A DNA stretch of 64,000 nt from an uncultured Oscillospiraceae bacterium (GTDB lineage: Bacteria; Bacillota; Clostridia; Oscillospirales; Oscillospiraceae), in contig CAJUEU010000004.1 of the NCBI GenBank assembly GCA_910585735.1, forward strand, positions 1 through 64,000, in the 5' to 3' direction. Within the stretch, counting starts at the first letter, position 1. Each line of letters starts with the position of its first letter. Below are positions 41,780 to 51,179 of the stretch, piece by piece. The position numbers and the translations under genes were made by a program. Under the pieces are notes generated by a model. That model saw only the letters and a program-made list of their open reading frames with translations. It ran no database searches and was not told where the DNA came from.

Positions 41780-41944
41780 ACTCCTTCCGTCACGGCTTCG
41801 CCGTGCCACCTCCCTCAAGGAGGGAGGCTAAGGTCCTAAGGCAGCCTCAGACAGCCAGAGGCTGCCTTAGGCTGCCTGGACAGTCGTTCGGCAAAGCCAA
41901 ATGACATCCCCCGGAGCTGTCAGCCAAAGGCTGACTGAGGGAGT
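41780..41944. repeat. Palindromic intergenic element (family 1, copy b)
   Basis: A 165-base element between murA and murG with near-inverted ends ACTCCTTCCGTCA and ACTCCCTCAGTCA. It contains a CACGGC/GCCGTG hairpin with TTC loop (41791-41805), the palindrome CCTCCCTCAAGGAGGGAGG (41809-41827), a 14-pair stem CCTAAGGCAGCCTC (41835-41848 with 41858-41871) and GTCAGCC/GGCTGAC. The layout matches the copy at 34368-34489. Confidence 0.78.
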
Positions 41945-41953
41945 ATACCTCCC

Positions 41954-43069
41954 TTACCGCAACAGCTCCTTCAGTGTCCTGTAGATCTGCTCGTTGGCGT
42001 CAGGAATGGAAAGCGCCGAGAGAGCCCGGGACATTTCGGCCCGGCGCTTTGGGTCATAAAGAAGCTGAGACGCCACCTCATAAAGCCTGGCGCCCGAACA
42101 CTCCTTCTCAGGAAGAAGAACAGCCCCCCCCGACCGGGACAGGACCTGGGCGTTCTTGGTCTGGTGGTCGGCGGTGACATTGGGGGAAGGCACCAGCACC
42201 GCAGGCTTGGCAATGGCAGCCAATTCAGAGACCGTAGAGGCCCCGGCCCGGCAGAGCACCAGGTCGGCGGCCGCCATCACCAAGGGCATGTCATAGATAT
42301 ACTCCCGGATTTCAATACCGGGGCGGGGATCGGCGCTCCCTTTCTCCTTCAATGCCTTTTCCAGGCGGCCAAAGTCCCGGCCCGCCCCGTGGATGTGGAG
42401 GAAGGGGACCCCGGCGGCCCGCTCGGCCCGGATAAAATCCACCATGCAGTCGTCCATGTCCTCGGCCCCCAGGCTTCCCCAGTAGGAAAGCAGTAGAGGC
42501 CGGTCATCCTCCAGTCCCAGCTCCCGGCGGGCCTCCATCCGGGTAAAGCGGAAAAAGTCACCCCGGACCGGGGTGCCGGTGACCGCCACCTTTTCCGGAT
42601 GCTCATAGTAGCTTTTACTCTCAGCAAAGCCTACCATCACCACGTCCGCCACACGGGAGAGGGTCTTTGTGGTGAGGCCGGGGACGGCGTTGGACTCGTG
42701 AACGGCGGTGGGGATCCCCCGCCGGGCGGCGGCGTGGACCACGGGGTAGCTGGCATAGCCCCCGGTGCCCACCACAAGGTCGGGCCTGAACTCTGTCAGA
42801 ATGTCCGCGGCCTGCCTGCCGGAGTGGGTCATGTTGTGAAGGGTCTTGATGTTATGGGTAAGGGAGGACAACCTCAGGGAGCGGTGAAAGCTGGTGATGG
42901 TCACCGTTTTCAGGTCAAAGCCCTCCTTGGGCACCAGCCGGGTCTCCATACCCCCATCGGCCCCCACGAAAAGGATGCCGGCTCCATCCCGCTCCCGGAA
43001 CATCCGGGCCAGGGCCAGGGCAGGGTTGATATGGCCGGCGGTACCGCCGCAGGTGAAAAGGACGTTCAT
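41954..43069 (-). CDS. murG: UDP-GlcNAc:lipid-I N-acetylglucosaminyltransferase MurG
   Basis: Makes lipid II from lipid I on the inner face of the membrane. The 371-residue GT-B protein has TCGGTAGHINPALALA at the start, GTGGYASYP and the HESNAVPGLT segment. The C-terminal UDP-GlcNAc site is LVLCRAGASTVSELAA; the usual GGSLGA reads YWGSLGA. The start at 43067-43069 follows GAAGGAGG; an in-frame upstream extension lies in the intergenic repeat and is rejected. It lies between ftsW and murA. Confidence 0.96.
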   Translation of the reverse strand: MNVLFTCGGTAGHINPALALARMFRERDGAGILFVGADGGMETRLVPKEGFDLKTVTITSFHRSLRLSSLTHNIKTLHNMTHSGRQAADILTEFRPDLVVGTGGYASYPVVHAAARRGIPTAVHESNAVPGLTTKTLSRVADVVMVGFAESKSYYEHPEKVAVTGTPVRGDFFRFTRMEARRELGLEDDRPLLLSYWGSLGAEDMDDCMVDFIRAERAAGVPFLHIHGAGRDFGRLEKALKEKGSADPRPGIEIREYIYDMPLVMAAADLVLCRAGASTVSELAAIAKPAVLVPSPNVTADHQTKNAQVLSRSGGAVLLPEKECSGARLYEVASQLLYDPKRRAEMSRALSALSIPDANEQIYRTLKELLR

Positions 43070-43094
43070 GGAAATACCTCCTTCAGGCCGCATT

Positions 43095-43222
43095 GTCACG
43101 CTTCGGAAATGTCCAGAGCAGTCGCTCCACTTCCCTCCGGCTCGGGCTGGTAAGCAGTCCATGGACTGCCATCACGCCCTCGCTCCAGTCCAGTGTCGCT
43201 CCTTGTCCATTCCTTCGCGCTT
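43095..43222. repeat. Palindromic intergenic element (family 2, copy b)
   Basis: An element between ftsW and murG with a perfect central palindrome GCAGTCCATGGACTGC (43154-43169) next to GGTAA, and imperfect inverted ends (GTCACGCTTCGGAAATGTCC against GAAGCGCGAAGGAATGGAC). The GTCACGCTTC flank precedes the murG ribosome site, as GTCACGCTCC precedes that of the P1B ATPase. The core orientation is opposite to copy a. Confidence 0.65.
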
Positions 43223-44431
43223 CTATCCTTGCTTGGGAGGAGCGGCCTGCCGTGACACTCCCAGGATGATGCCCATTTCAGCCAGCTGGATCATAAGCGC
43301 GGTGCCTCCATAGCTGAAGAAGGGCAAAGAAATGCCGGTGGTGGGCAGGAAGTTGGTGACCACCGAAATATTGAGGAACACCTGGACCGCGATGAGGGTA
43401 ATGATCCCCACCACCAGCAGGGCTCCAAAGCGGTCCCGGGCATGGAGGGCGATCCAATAGCCCCGAAGAACAAGCATGGCAAAAAGAAGCAGGATGAAGC
43501 CGGCTCCCACAAGGCCCAGCTCCTCACAGGCCACAGAGAAGATACAGTCGTTTTCCGCCTCGGGGAGAAACAACTGGGCCTGGCGGCTTTTGCCAAAGCC
43601 CACTCCGAACAGGCCTCCCGAGCCGATGGCGTAAAGGGATTGAATGATCTGGAAGCCGTCGTTCCGGGGATCGGACCAGGGATCCTGCCATATCTTGATC
43701 CGTGCCGCCATGTAGGACGTCTGGGTGATGATAAGAGTCAGAAGGGTCACCACCACAGTGCCGCCGGCGGCAAACCACCCCAGTTTCACTCCGCCGGCAA
43801 AAAGGATGGCGGCGGCGGGCACCAGGATCAGAATGGTACCCGACATATGGGGCTCTTTATACATGAGAAAGATGATGATAAGAAGGATAATGCCGTAGGG
43901 CATCAGCTCCAGAAGGCCGATCTCATCCATTTTTTTCAGGAGCCTGCCCTGGGTGGTGTGAAGGTCAAACTTCCGCTTTTTCTCGGTCTCCCGCTTGGCC
44001 ATACGGGCGGAAAAGTAGAGGATGACGCCCAACTTGGCAACCTCAGAGGGCTGGAAGGCAGGGATGGGGCCAATGCTTCGGATCCAGCGCTTCACATGGT
44101 CGGCCCGAACCGTATGGACCCCCGGGATCAGCACCGCCACCAGAAGGACGAGGGCAAGGCCCAGAATAAATACCGACATCCAGCGGAAATGCTGGTAATT
44201 GATCTTGGAAATGATGTACATCGCGGCCAATCCGGCCACGGCAAAAATAGCCTGGCGGATAAAATAATAGGTAGCCGATCTTCCTTCGTGAAGGGCGGTG
44301 GCGTAGGAGGCCGAAAACACCATAATGACCCCGATGGCGGTAAGCATGACCACCAGCATCAAAAACGGCAGGTCCATCGGGCCCCGGGAGAGCTGCTGCT
44401 CCATGGTCAGATCGCGCTTGAGCTTGGGCAC
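43223..44431 (-). CDS. ftsW: Lipid II polymerase FtsW (SEDS family)
   Basis: Ten-span membrane glycosyltransferase of 402 residues that polymerises lipid II at the septum with its partner PBP. SEDS signatures include the FQPSEVAKLGVILYFS block, the ENDCIFSVACEELG motif near the catalytic Asp region, and LPFFSYGGTALM. The start is GTG nine bases after AGGAGG. Neighbouring mraY and murG, and the PASTA-PBP upstream, fit a septal machine; SpoVE-type sporulation use is also possible in Clostridia. Confidence 0.95.
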   Translation of the reverse strand: MPKLKRDLTMEQQLSRGPMDLPFLMLVVMLTAIGVIMVFSASYATALHEGRSATYYFIRQAIFAVAGLAAMYIISKINYQHFRWMSVFILGLALVLLVAVLIPGVHTVRADHVKRWIRSIGPIPAFQPSEVAKLGVILYFSARMAKRETEKKRKFDLHTTQGRLLKKMDEIGLLELMPYGIILLIIIFLMYKEPHMSGTILILVPAAAILFAGGVKLGWFAAGGTVVVTLLTLIITQTSYMAARIKIWQDPWSDPRNDGFQIIQSLYAIGSGGLFGVGFGKSRQAQLFLPEAENDCIFSVACEELGLVGAGFILLLFAMLVLRGYWIALHARDRFGALLVVGIITLIAVQVFLNISVVTNFLPTTGISLPFFSYGGTALMIQLAEMGIILGVSRQAAPPKQG

Positions 44432-44471
44432 GGGCCGAGCCCTCCTTTCCTCAGATTACAAGGATATTGAT

Positions 44472-45482
44472 TCAAATCAGATAACGGTTCCAGACTCCCA
44501 AAAACGCAAGGATGCAGAAGAGGGCTGAAATCAGAGAGAAAACGGCCACCACCTTGTTTTCCTTCCATCCACACATCTCAAAGTGATGGTGGAGCGGGGC
44601 CATTTTGAAGATCCGCTTGCCGTGGGTGAGCTTGAAGTAGGTCACCTGGATAATGTCCGAAAGGGTCTCGGCAATGTAGATGATCCCCACAAAGATCAGA
44701 ATCAGGGGCATGTCGGCGGCAAAGGCTAACCCGCATACCATTCCGCCCAGGAAGAGAGAGCCGGTGTCTCCCATAAAGACCTTGGCCGGATGATGGTTGT
44801 AGCAGAGGAAGCCAAGCAGTCCTCCCAGAAGGGCCGACGAAATCCGGCAGAGCTCTGTCTGCCCCCAGAGGGCGGTGACCACCGCGAAAAAGAGAGCCAC
44901 AGGAAGGGTAACGGTGGAAACCAGTCCGTCCACCCCGTCGGTAAGATTCACCGCATTCACGCATCCCACCATGACAAAAGCGGCGAAAGCCATATATACC
45001 GGCCAGGGCAGGGGGATGTGAGTCTGGAAAAAGGGCAAGTACAGGTTGGGGGACAGGTAGCCCTCGTACCGCAGGAGAACGATCATCAGAATGGCGGCCG
45101 ACAACTGGAGAAGGAACTTCCATCCGGCGGTAAGGCCAGTATTCTGGTGGTGGACCACCTTCATGTAATCATCAATAAAGCCGATGGCCCCAAAGACCAG
45201 GGCAAATAGAAACACATAAAGACCCACTCGGTTGCCTCCCAGTATGTTGGGCATACCCAGAAGCACTATGACCCCGATGGCCATAATGAACATGAGCCCT
45301 CCCATGATCGGAGTACCCTGCTTGGACATGTGCCAGGTGGGGCCGATCTCCTTAATGGACTGTCCGGCCTTGAGCCGGCGGAGAAAGGGGATCAGGAATC
45401 TCCCAATGAGCAGGGTGAGGAGAAAGCTCCCCGTCAGGCTGACCAGCCCCGGGAGTACTGACGCTTCCGCAATGTTCGGCAT
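44472..45482 (-). CDS. mraY: Phospho-N-acetylmuramoyl-pentapeptide transferase MraY
   Basis: Transfers phospho-MurNAc-pentapeptide to undecaprenyl phosphate, giving lipid I. The 336-residue protein has ten hydrophobic spans. Conserved sites: GFIDDYMKV, NAVNLTDGVDGL, MGDTGSLFLGG and the HHHFE loop near APLHHHFEMCGW. The start (MPNIAEA) is ten bases after GGAGG. murF, which usually lies between murE and mraY, is missing. Confidence 0.97.
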   Translation of the reverse strand: MPNIAEASVLPGLVSLTGSFLLTLLIGRFLIPFLRRLKAGQSIKEIGPTWHMSKQGTPIMGGLMFIMAIGVIVLLGMPNILGGNRVGLYVFLFALVFGAIGFIDDYMKVVHHQNTGLTAGWKFLLQLSAAILMIVLLRYEGYLSPNLYLPFFQTHIPLPWPVYMAFAAFVMVGCVNAVNLTDGVDGLVSTVTLPVALFFAVVTALWGQTELCRISSALLGGLLGFLCYNHHPAKVFMGDTGSLFLGGMVCGLAFAADMPLILIFVGIIYIAETLSDIIQVTYFKLTHGKRIFKMAPLHHHFEMCGWKENKVVAVFSLISALFCILAFLGVWNRYLI

Positions 45483-45571
45483 AATTATTAGACCTCCAGC
45501 GTTTTCCTTAAAATCATCCTTTTTCTTGCACAAGTGGGAATCATATCACATTACCGGGGCGAAAACAGGGG

Positions 45572-46996
45572 TTATGGGAAACAGGCGGCCACGATCTCCC
45601 GCTCGTCCATGTGCCGCTTCTCCCCGTTGACCTCCTGATAGGTCTCATGGCCCTTGCCGGCCAGCAGGAGTACATCCCCCTCCTCCAACTCCCGGAGCGC
45701 CATAGCAATGGCCTTCTCCCGGTCGGGCTCCACCAGACGGGGGGTATCGGTATCCTTCAGCCCCGCCAGAATGTCGGCGATAATTGCCGCCGGCGCCTCG
45801 CTCCGGGGATTATCCGAGGTGACCACGCACAGGTCGGAAAGCTCAGCGGCAATGGCGCCCATAATGGGCCGCTTGGTCTTATCCCGGTCCCCGCCACAGC
45901 CGAAAAGGCAGATGAGCCGGCCCGGTGTGAAATCCCGAAGGGCGGTAAGGGCGTTCTCCAAAGCATCGGGGGTGTGAGCGTAGTCTATAAGCACAGTGCC
46001 CTGGCCAGGGGTGGGCACCACCTCCATGCGGCCCTTGACCCCGTGGGCCTTGGCCAGAGCATGGGCGGCCTCCTCCAGGGGAATGCCCAAAGCATGGGCA
46101 CAGCCCAGGGCGCACAGGGCGTTGTAGACCGAGAAGCCTCCGGGGATGCCCAGGCGGACATGGGAGGTCTCCTCTCCCACCCGTGCCTCCAGCTCTACCC
46201 GGTCAGGCAAAAGCCGAACGTCAGCGGCAGTCAGATCGGCTCCAGACCTCCGCCAGGCATAGGTATACACCGGGCAGGGGACAGCTTTCGCGTAATATCG
46301 TCCCGCCTCGTCGTCCCAGTTGAGAACGGCTGCGTCACTCTGGGCAAAAAGCCTGCCCTTGGCCTGGCGGTATGCCTCCATGGTCTTGTGAAAATCCAGG
46401 TGGTCCTGGGTCAGGTTGGAGAAAGCCCCCACAGCGAAGCGGATTCCGTCCACCCGGTGAAGGCAGAGGGCGTGGGAGGAGACCTCCATGACCACGTGGG
46501 TACAGCCCGCGTCAGCCATTTCCCGCAGGAGCCTTTGCAGCTCAAAGCTGTCGGGGGTGGTGCGCTCGGTGGGCAGGACCCGGTCCCCGACGCGGTTCTC
46601 GTTGGTTCCGATGAGCCCGATCCTGGTCCCCAGGACAGTGTGGAGCATGCCCCATAGAAGTGTGGTGGTGGTGGTTTTTCCGTTGGTGCCCGTCACGCCG
46701 ATCATGGTCAGTTCTTTTGCCGGGTGGCCAAACCAGTTCCCGGCCAGGGCGGCCAGGGCGGCCCGGCTGTCGGGCACCAGGAGAACGTCATCCCCCTCCT
46801 CCCCCACAATGGCGGCAGCCCCCTTTTCCCGGGCCTGGGGAATGAATTTGTGCCCGTCGGTCTGATAGCCACGGAGGGCCACGAAAAGCTCTCCCGGCTT
46901 CAAGGCGGCAGTATTGTAGGAAACGCCGGTGATCTCCGGGTCCTCCCTCAGCGTCCCCTGATAGCCGGTCCCCTCCAGCAGCTTGCTCAGGCGCAT
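45572..46996 (-). CDS. murE: UDP-MurNAc-tripeptide ligase MurE
   Basis: Adds the third residue of the stem peptide. The 474-residue ligase has the ATP loop GTNGKTTTT at 103-111, the carbamylated-Lys region with QAKGRLF, and EVSSHALCLHR. The DNPRSE motif at about 395-400 predicts meso-diaminopimelate as substrate rather than lysine. It follows the PASTA-PBP gene; the start is ATG after GGAGGTG. Confidence 0.97.
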   Translation of the reverse strand: MRLSKLLEGTGYQGTLREDPEITGVSYNTAALKPGELFVALRGYQTDGHKFIPQAREKGAAAIVGEEGDDVLLVPDSRAALAALAGNWFGHPAKELTMIGVTGTNGKTTTTTLLWGMLHTVLGTRIGLIGTNENRVGDRVLPTERTTPDSFELQRLLREMADAGCTHVVMEVSSHALCLHRVDGIRFAVGAFSNLTQDHLDFHKTMEAYRQAKGRLFAQSDAAVLNWDDEAGRYYAKAVPCPVYTYAWRRSGADLTAADVRLLPDRVELEARVGEETSHVRLGIPGGFSVYNALCALGCAHALGIPLEEAAHALAKAHGVKGRMEVVPTPGQGTVLIDYAHTPDALENALTALRDFTPGRLICLFGCGGDRDKTKRPIMGAIAAELSDLCVVTSDNPRSEAPAAIIADILAGLKDTDTPRLVEPDREKAIAMALRELEEGDVLLLAGKGHETYQEVNGEKRHMDEREIVAACFP

Positions 46997-47077
46997 AAGA
47001 ACACCTCCTTCACATGATGTACAGCAAGTCTATCCCGCTCCAAAGCGGCGTGAACACTCGCCGCTTCTCCACGTTTT

Positions 47078-49534
47078 TTACTCGATCATGCTATTGTCCG
47101 AGAACTGGCACTCTACCACAGTGCCCCGCTCCACCAAAGTTCCCCAGGCAATGGATTGACTGGCCACAGTGGCGTTGGCAGACATATAGCGGCTGGAGCC
47201 GCTGACACGAAGATAGAGGCCGTATTTTTCCAGGATCTCCTGCGCCTGGGCGGCCGTCTTGCCCCAAAGGCTGGGGATGGCTACCTGGTCGGCAGGCTTC
47301 TCCTCCCCCAGGTAGAGCACCACCTGGCTGCCGCTGGGGATCACGGCGCCGCCCACCGGGATCTGCCCGGTAACGGTGTCCCCCTCGCCCACGGTGCGGA
47401 CGGTGAAGCCGGCGCTCTTGACGGCATCAATGCCCACGGATGCCACTTGCCCCACCACATTGGGCACGGTCACATCGATAAAGGCCTGCTGCTCCTCGGT
47501 GTAGACCCGCTCCACACCCATGTACTCCAAAATGTCCTCCATCAGCTCGCCGGTAAGCATTCCCGCCATATTGCCGCCCGAGATATAGTAGCCGTTGGCG
47601 GTGTAATTGCTCCCTTTGGAGACAGGCTGGGGCTTGTCGAAGGCCACCAGGGTGACGATCTGGGGATCATCAGCGGGCGCGAAGCCCACAAAGGAAACGA
47701 TGGTACGATCCTCGCCCCGCCGGCTCTCCAGCGTCTCGGAGGAGCCGGTCTTTCCGCCTACCCGGTAGCCAGGGACGTAAGCCCGCTTACCTGTACCGCC
47801 ATCCACCACCTTTTCCAGAATGGCCCGACAGCGCTCACTGGTCTCCTCACTGATGACCTGACGTACCTCGGTAGGCTCGGTCTGGAGCACCACATTGCCC
47901 TCAGCGTCGGTGATGGAGTCCATCACGTAGGGCTGCATCAAATGTCCGCCGTTGACCACCGCCGAGATGGCGTTGATGAGCTGGATGGGAGTGATCTGAA
48001 GACCCTGGCCAAAGGAGGCGGTGGCCAGGTAGGTATTCTGGTCGGTGGTTCCGGCGGTAAAGGTGCTCCGGGGCCAGATCAGGTTGGGCACCGGGTCCCG
48101 CTTGGACTCCCCCTGCATGTCGATGCCGGTGGGCTCCAAAAGGCCATAGTTGACCAGGTAATCATAGAAGGTCTCGGCTCCCACCGCCTGACCGATCTGC
48201 ATAAAAGCCGGGTTGCAGGAGTTCTGGACCGCCTGAGTCAGCGTTTGGGTGCCGTGACGGCCATCCTTCTGCCAGCAGCTGATCCGGGAGCCATCCACCA
48301 CATAGTAGCCGGGACAATAGAAGGTGCTGGCCTCGCTGACCACTCCCTCCTCCAGGGCAATGGAAAGAACGATAGACTTAAAGGTGGAGCCCGGCTCATA
48401 GGAGTCGCTGATGGCCTTGTTCCGCCACTGCTTGTTCTGCGCGTTGCCCAGGGCGGTATTGTAAGCCTTCTTTTTGTCCTCCTCCGTCAGCTCTCCTTTT
48501 TCGGCCAGCTCAGTCCGCACAGTCTCCAAATACTCCGCCAGCACCGGGTCGCTCACCGTCCAGGGGTCGTTCAGGTCGTAGGTAGGCGAGTTGGCCCAGG
48601 CCAGGATGGCCCCGGTTTTGGGGTCCATGGCGATGACAAAGCCTCCGTTTTGGACGTCGAACATTTCCACGCCCTTTTCCAGGATCCGCTCGCAGTAATA
48701 TTGAATAGAGGTGTCAATGGTAAGGTGGAGGTCGTTTCCGTCGGTGGCGTCGTAATAGTCCTGGAAGGAATACTTCATTTCGGTGCCGTCGCCCTTTTTG
48801 GCCGTGACTACCCGGCCGGTCTCTCCGGCCAGCTCCTCCTCATACATGGACTCCATCCCATAGGCTCCCGTATTGTCCAGGTTGGGGTTGACCCAGCCAA
48901 TGACCTGAGAAGCCAGGGAGCCGTAGGAATAATACCGCTTGGTGGTGGGTGTGGTGTACACGCTGTTTGACAGGTGCATATCGCTGATGAGCTGCCAGAT
49001 CTCCTGGGCCACCTCACGCTCCACCCGGGTGGTAAGCTGCTCATACTTGGTGTTTTTCTCAAAGTAGGCCCGGAGCCGCTCGTAGTCCACCTCCAGGATC
49101 TCGGCCAGGGCGGCGGCCACCGTATCGGCCTCAGGCCGGGGATAGTACCCCCGCTTCTCCGTAAGAATGTTCCCTTTGTCGTCCTTAAATTTCTTATCCC
49201 AGTTTTCCTGGACCGCCTTAAAGTCACCGGGAGAGAGGATCACATCGTACACCGTTCCCGAAGAGGCCAGCACGTTGCCGTTCACATCCAGGATCTTTCC
49301 CCGGTTGGCAGACACCGCATTGTCCCGGGTCTGCTGACTGATGGCCTTGCCCTGATACAGCTCATGGTCCCGGATCTGGATAGTCCAGAGCCGGAAAAAG
49401 AGGGGGATAAACGTCAGGAGTCCAAAGGTCACCAGCAGAAACAGGGTGCGGTGAAGAATGGTTCGGTTCAGCTTTCGGTCCACGCCCACGGTCGTCCCTT
49501 CCTTGCGCTTATTATCCTTATTTTCCCGTTCCAT
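47078..49534 (-). CDS. PASTA-domain class B penicillin-binding protein (PBP2B/SpoVD type)
   Basis: Septal peptidoglycan transpeptidase of 818 residues. One N-terminal membrane span (about 30-50) and a dimerisation domain are followed by the transpeptidase: catalytic Ser383 in PGSTFKS, S-x-N at 439-441 (NSCN) and KTG at 595-597. Two PASTA repeats fill about 685-815, with TVPNVVGQVASVGIDAVKSAG as the first. PASTA tails bind uncrosslinked peptidoglycan. It lies after the FtsL-like gene and before murE; division PBP2B and sporulation SpoVD cannot be told apart from sequence alone. Confidence 0.96.
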   Translation of the reverse strand: MERENKDNKRKEGTTVGVDRKLNRTILHRTLFLLVTFGLLTFIPLFFRLWTIQIRDHELYQGKAISQQTRDNAVSANRGKILDVNGNVLASSGTVYDVILSPGDFKAVQENWDKKFKDDKGNILTEKRGYYPRPEADTVAAALAEILEVDYERLRAYFEKNTKYEQLTTRVEREVAQEIWQLISDMHLSNSVYTTPTTKRYYSYGSLASQVIGWVNPNLDNTGAYGMESMYEEELAGETGRVVTAKKGDGTEMKYSFQDYYDATDGNDLHLTIDTSIQYYCERILEKGVEMFDVQNGGFVIAMDPKTGAILAWANSPTYDLNDPWTVSDPVLAEYLETVRTELAEKGELTEEDKKKAYNTALGNAQNKQWRNKAISDSYEPGSTFKSIVLSIALEEGVVSEASTFYCPGYYVVDGSRISCWQKDGRHGTQTLTQAVQNSCNPAFMQIGQAVGAETFYDYLVNYGLLEPTGIDMQGESKRDPVPNLIWPRSTFTAGTTDQNTYLATASFGQGLQITPIQLINAISAVVNGGHLMQPYVMDSITDAEGNVVLQTEPTEVRQVISEETSERCRAILEKVVDGGTGKRAYVPGYRVGGKTGSSETLESRRGEDRTIVSFVGFAPADDPQIVTLVAFDKPQPVSKGSNYTANGYYISGGNMAGMLTGELMEDILEYMGVERVYTEEQQAFIDVTVPNVVGQVASVGIDAVKSAGFTVRTVGEGDTVTGQIPVGGAVIPSGSQVVLYLGEEKPADQVAIPSLWGKTAAQAQEILEKYGLYLRVSGSSRYMSANATVASQSIAWGTLVERGTVVECQFSDNSMIE

Positions 49535-49559
49535 GCGGTTTTCCCCCTTTCATCACGGA

Positions 49560-49589
49560 AGGGCGTAAGAAAAAATCTTCTTACGCCCT
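49560..49589 (-). repeat. Hairpin between the FtsL-like and PBP genes
   Basis: AGGGCGTAAGA and TCTTACGCCCT form an 11-pair stem just before the PBP ribosome region. The T-run is in the loop rather than after the stem, so it may be a processing or attenuation hairpin, not a clear terminator. Confidence 0.5.
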
Positions 49590-49652
49590 CACTCCTTTGC
49601 GCTATTGACGGCCCGGTACTCTCAGCCGTTCACCCAAGTTTATGGGCTTTTC

Positions 49653-50195
49653 TCAAAAATATGCCAGCAGACTATCCCAAAATTGTGTGATGGAGCCCCA
49701 AAGTCCTTCGGCGGCCTCAGTTTGGCTATAAAGCACCACGCTGTCCGGCTCGGTAAGGTCCACATAGATAATCTGTCCCGCCTGGGGACGGCTCATGGAG
49801 CCGTCGGCGGTGACGGCGCTCTCAATGGCGCCCAGATCATACGCCATCTCGTACCGGGCCAGGAGGGTAGCCTCCTCGCTTTTCAGCTCCCGAATCTGGT
49901 TCTCAATGGAAACCACCTCGTCGGAGACCGACATGAGCTGCACGGTGCTCATGAGGATCATCACAGCCAGGGCGGCCACAGTCACAAAGCCGGCCACGGC
50001 GAAGAGGGATACCTTCCCCGCCGGCCGCACCTCCACCTTGGGCCGCTCCAGCTGTGCGTGCCGGGGGCGGACCCGGGGCTGGGGGCGGGGCCGGAGGACC
50101 TCCTCCTGCTCCAGCACCCGGGCGGCGGAGCCGTCATAGGCGTAGCTCATATTCCGATAGGGGTCGTAGCTCCGACGCTTCATGGTGTTTGCCAT
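49653..50195 (-). CDS. ftsL: FtsL-like septum formation protein
   Basis: Single-span division protein of 180 residues. A long basic, Pro/Arg-rich cytoplasmic part (about 1-60) precedes the membrane segment at about 62-85. A coiled coil follows (DEVVSIENQIRELKSEEATLLARYEMA), then a tail that includes IIYVDL. Sequence identity to FtsL is low, but the topology and its place between rsmH and the PBP gene match. The tail is longer than in most FtsL proteins. Confidence 0.78.
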   Translation of the reverse strand: MANTMKRRSYDPYRNMSYAYDGSAARVLEQEEVLRPRPQPRVRPRHAQLERPKVEVRPAGKVSLFAVAGFVTVAALAVMILMSTVQLMSVSDEVVSIENQIRELKSEEATLLARYEMAYDLGAIESAVTADGSMSRPQAGQIIYVDLTEPDSVVLYSQTEAAEGLWGSITQFWDSLLAYF

Positions 50196-50243
50196 AGACT
50201 CATTTCCTTTGTGGTGAGATAGCTCCCCAGCGGGAGTTCCTGT

Positions 50244-51179
50244 TTACAGCTTTTCAGCGATCCGTAGCTTCGCGCTGCGGGAGCGCGGATTCTTTTCTAA
50301 CTCTTGCTCTGTCGGCAGGATGGGCTTTTTATTTACCAGTTTCATCCGGGGTGCTTTGCCGCAGACGCACACCGGGAAATCCGGCGGGCAGGTACAGCCC
50401 CTGGCCTCCTCGGCAAAGCCGTTTTTCACGATCCGATCCTCCAGCGAATGGAAGGTAATAATGCACAGCCTGCCCCCGGGGACAAGATGGTCGGAGGCCT
50501 GGCGGATTACCTTTTCGGCGGCGGTGAGTTCATCGTTGACGGCAATTCGGATGGCCTGGAAGGACCGCTTGGCCGGGTGCTGCTTCTCCCGGAGGGCGGC
50601 GGCAGGCATGGCCGAGCGGATAACCTCCACCAATTGGAGCGTGGTCTCAATGGGGGCTTGTCCCCTAGCCCGGACGATGGCGCCCGCGATGGCGGGGGCA
50701 TACCGCTCCTCCCCGTACCGGGAGAGGATGCGCCGCAGCTCCTCTTGGGGCCACTCGTTGACCACCGCCCGGGCCGTCAGGGGTTGACTTTGGTCCATGC
50801 GCATATCAAGGGGGGCATCGTGCATATAGGAAAAGCCTCTTGCCGGGTCATCCAGTTGGGGGGAGGACACTCCCAGGTCGAAGAGCATCCCGTGGGCGGA
50901 GGGTGTCCCCGCCTGGGTCAGTATCTGGTCCAGATCGGTAAAGTTTCCGTGAAGAAGCTCCACCTTGTCCCTCCAGGGGGCAAGCCGCTCCCTGGCCGCC
51001 TCAATGGCCGCGATATCCCGGTCGATACAGTAAAGCCGCCCGGTGGTGAGCCGTTTGGCGATCTCACAAGAATGTCCTGCCCGGCCCAGGGTGCCGTCCA
51101 CATAGATCCCGTCGGGGCGAATGCTCAGGCCCTCGATGCACTCGTCCAGCAGCACCGGGCGGTGGGTATATTCTTCCAT
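50244..51179 (-). CDS. rsmH: 16S rRNA m4C1402 methyltransferase RsmH
   Basis: Methylates N4 of C1402 in 16S rRNA with SAM. The 311-residue protein shows the start HRPVLLDECIEGL, the SAM loop DGTLGRAGHS, the LFDLGVSSPQLDD block, and the C-terminal SLEDRIVKNGF. The ATG overlaps the mraZ stop as TAATG. Typical second gene of the division cluster. Confidence 0.97.
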   Translation of the reverse strand: MEEYTHRPVLLDECIEGLSIRPDGIYVDGTLGRAGHSCEIAKRLTTGRLYCIDRDIAAIEAARERLAPWRDKVELLHGNFTDLDQILTQAGTPSAHGMLFDLGVSSPQLDDPARGFSYMHDAPLDMRMDQSQPLTARAVVNEWPQEELRRILSRYGEERYAPAIAGAIVRARGQAPIETTLQLVEVIRSAMPAAALREKQHPAKRSFQAIRIAVNDELTAAEKVIRQASDHLVPGGRLCIITFHSLEDRIVKNGFAEEARGCTCPPDFPVCVCGKAPRMKLVNKKPILPTEQELEKNPRSRSAKLRIAEKL

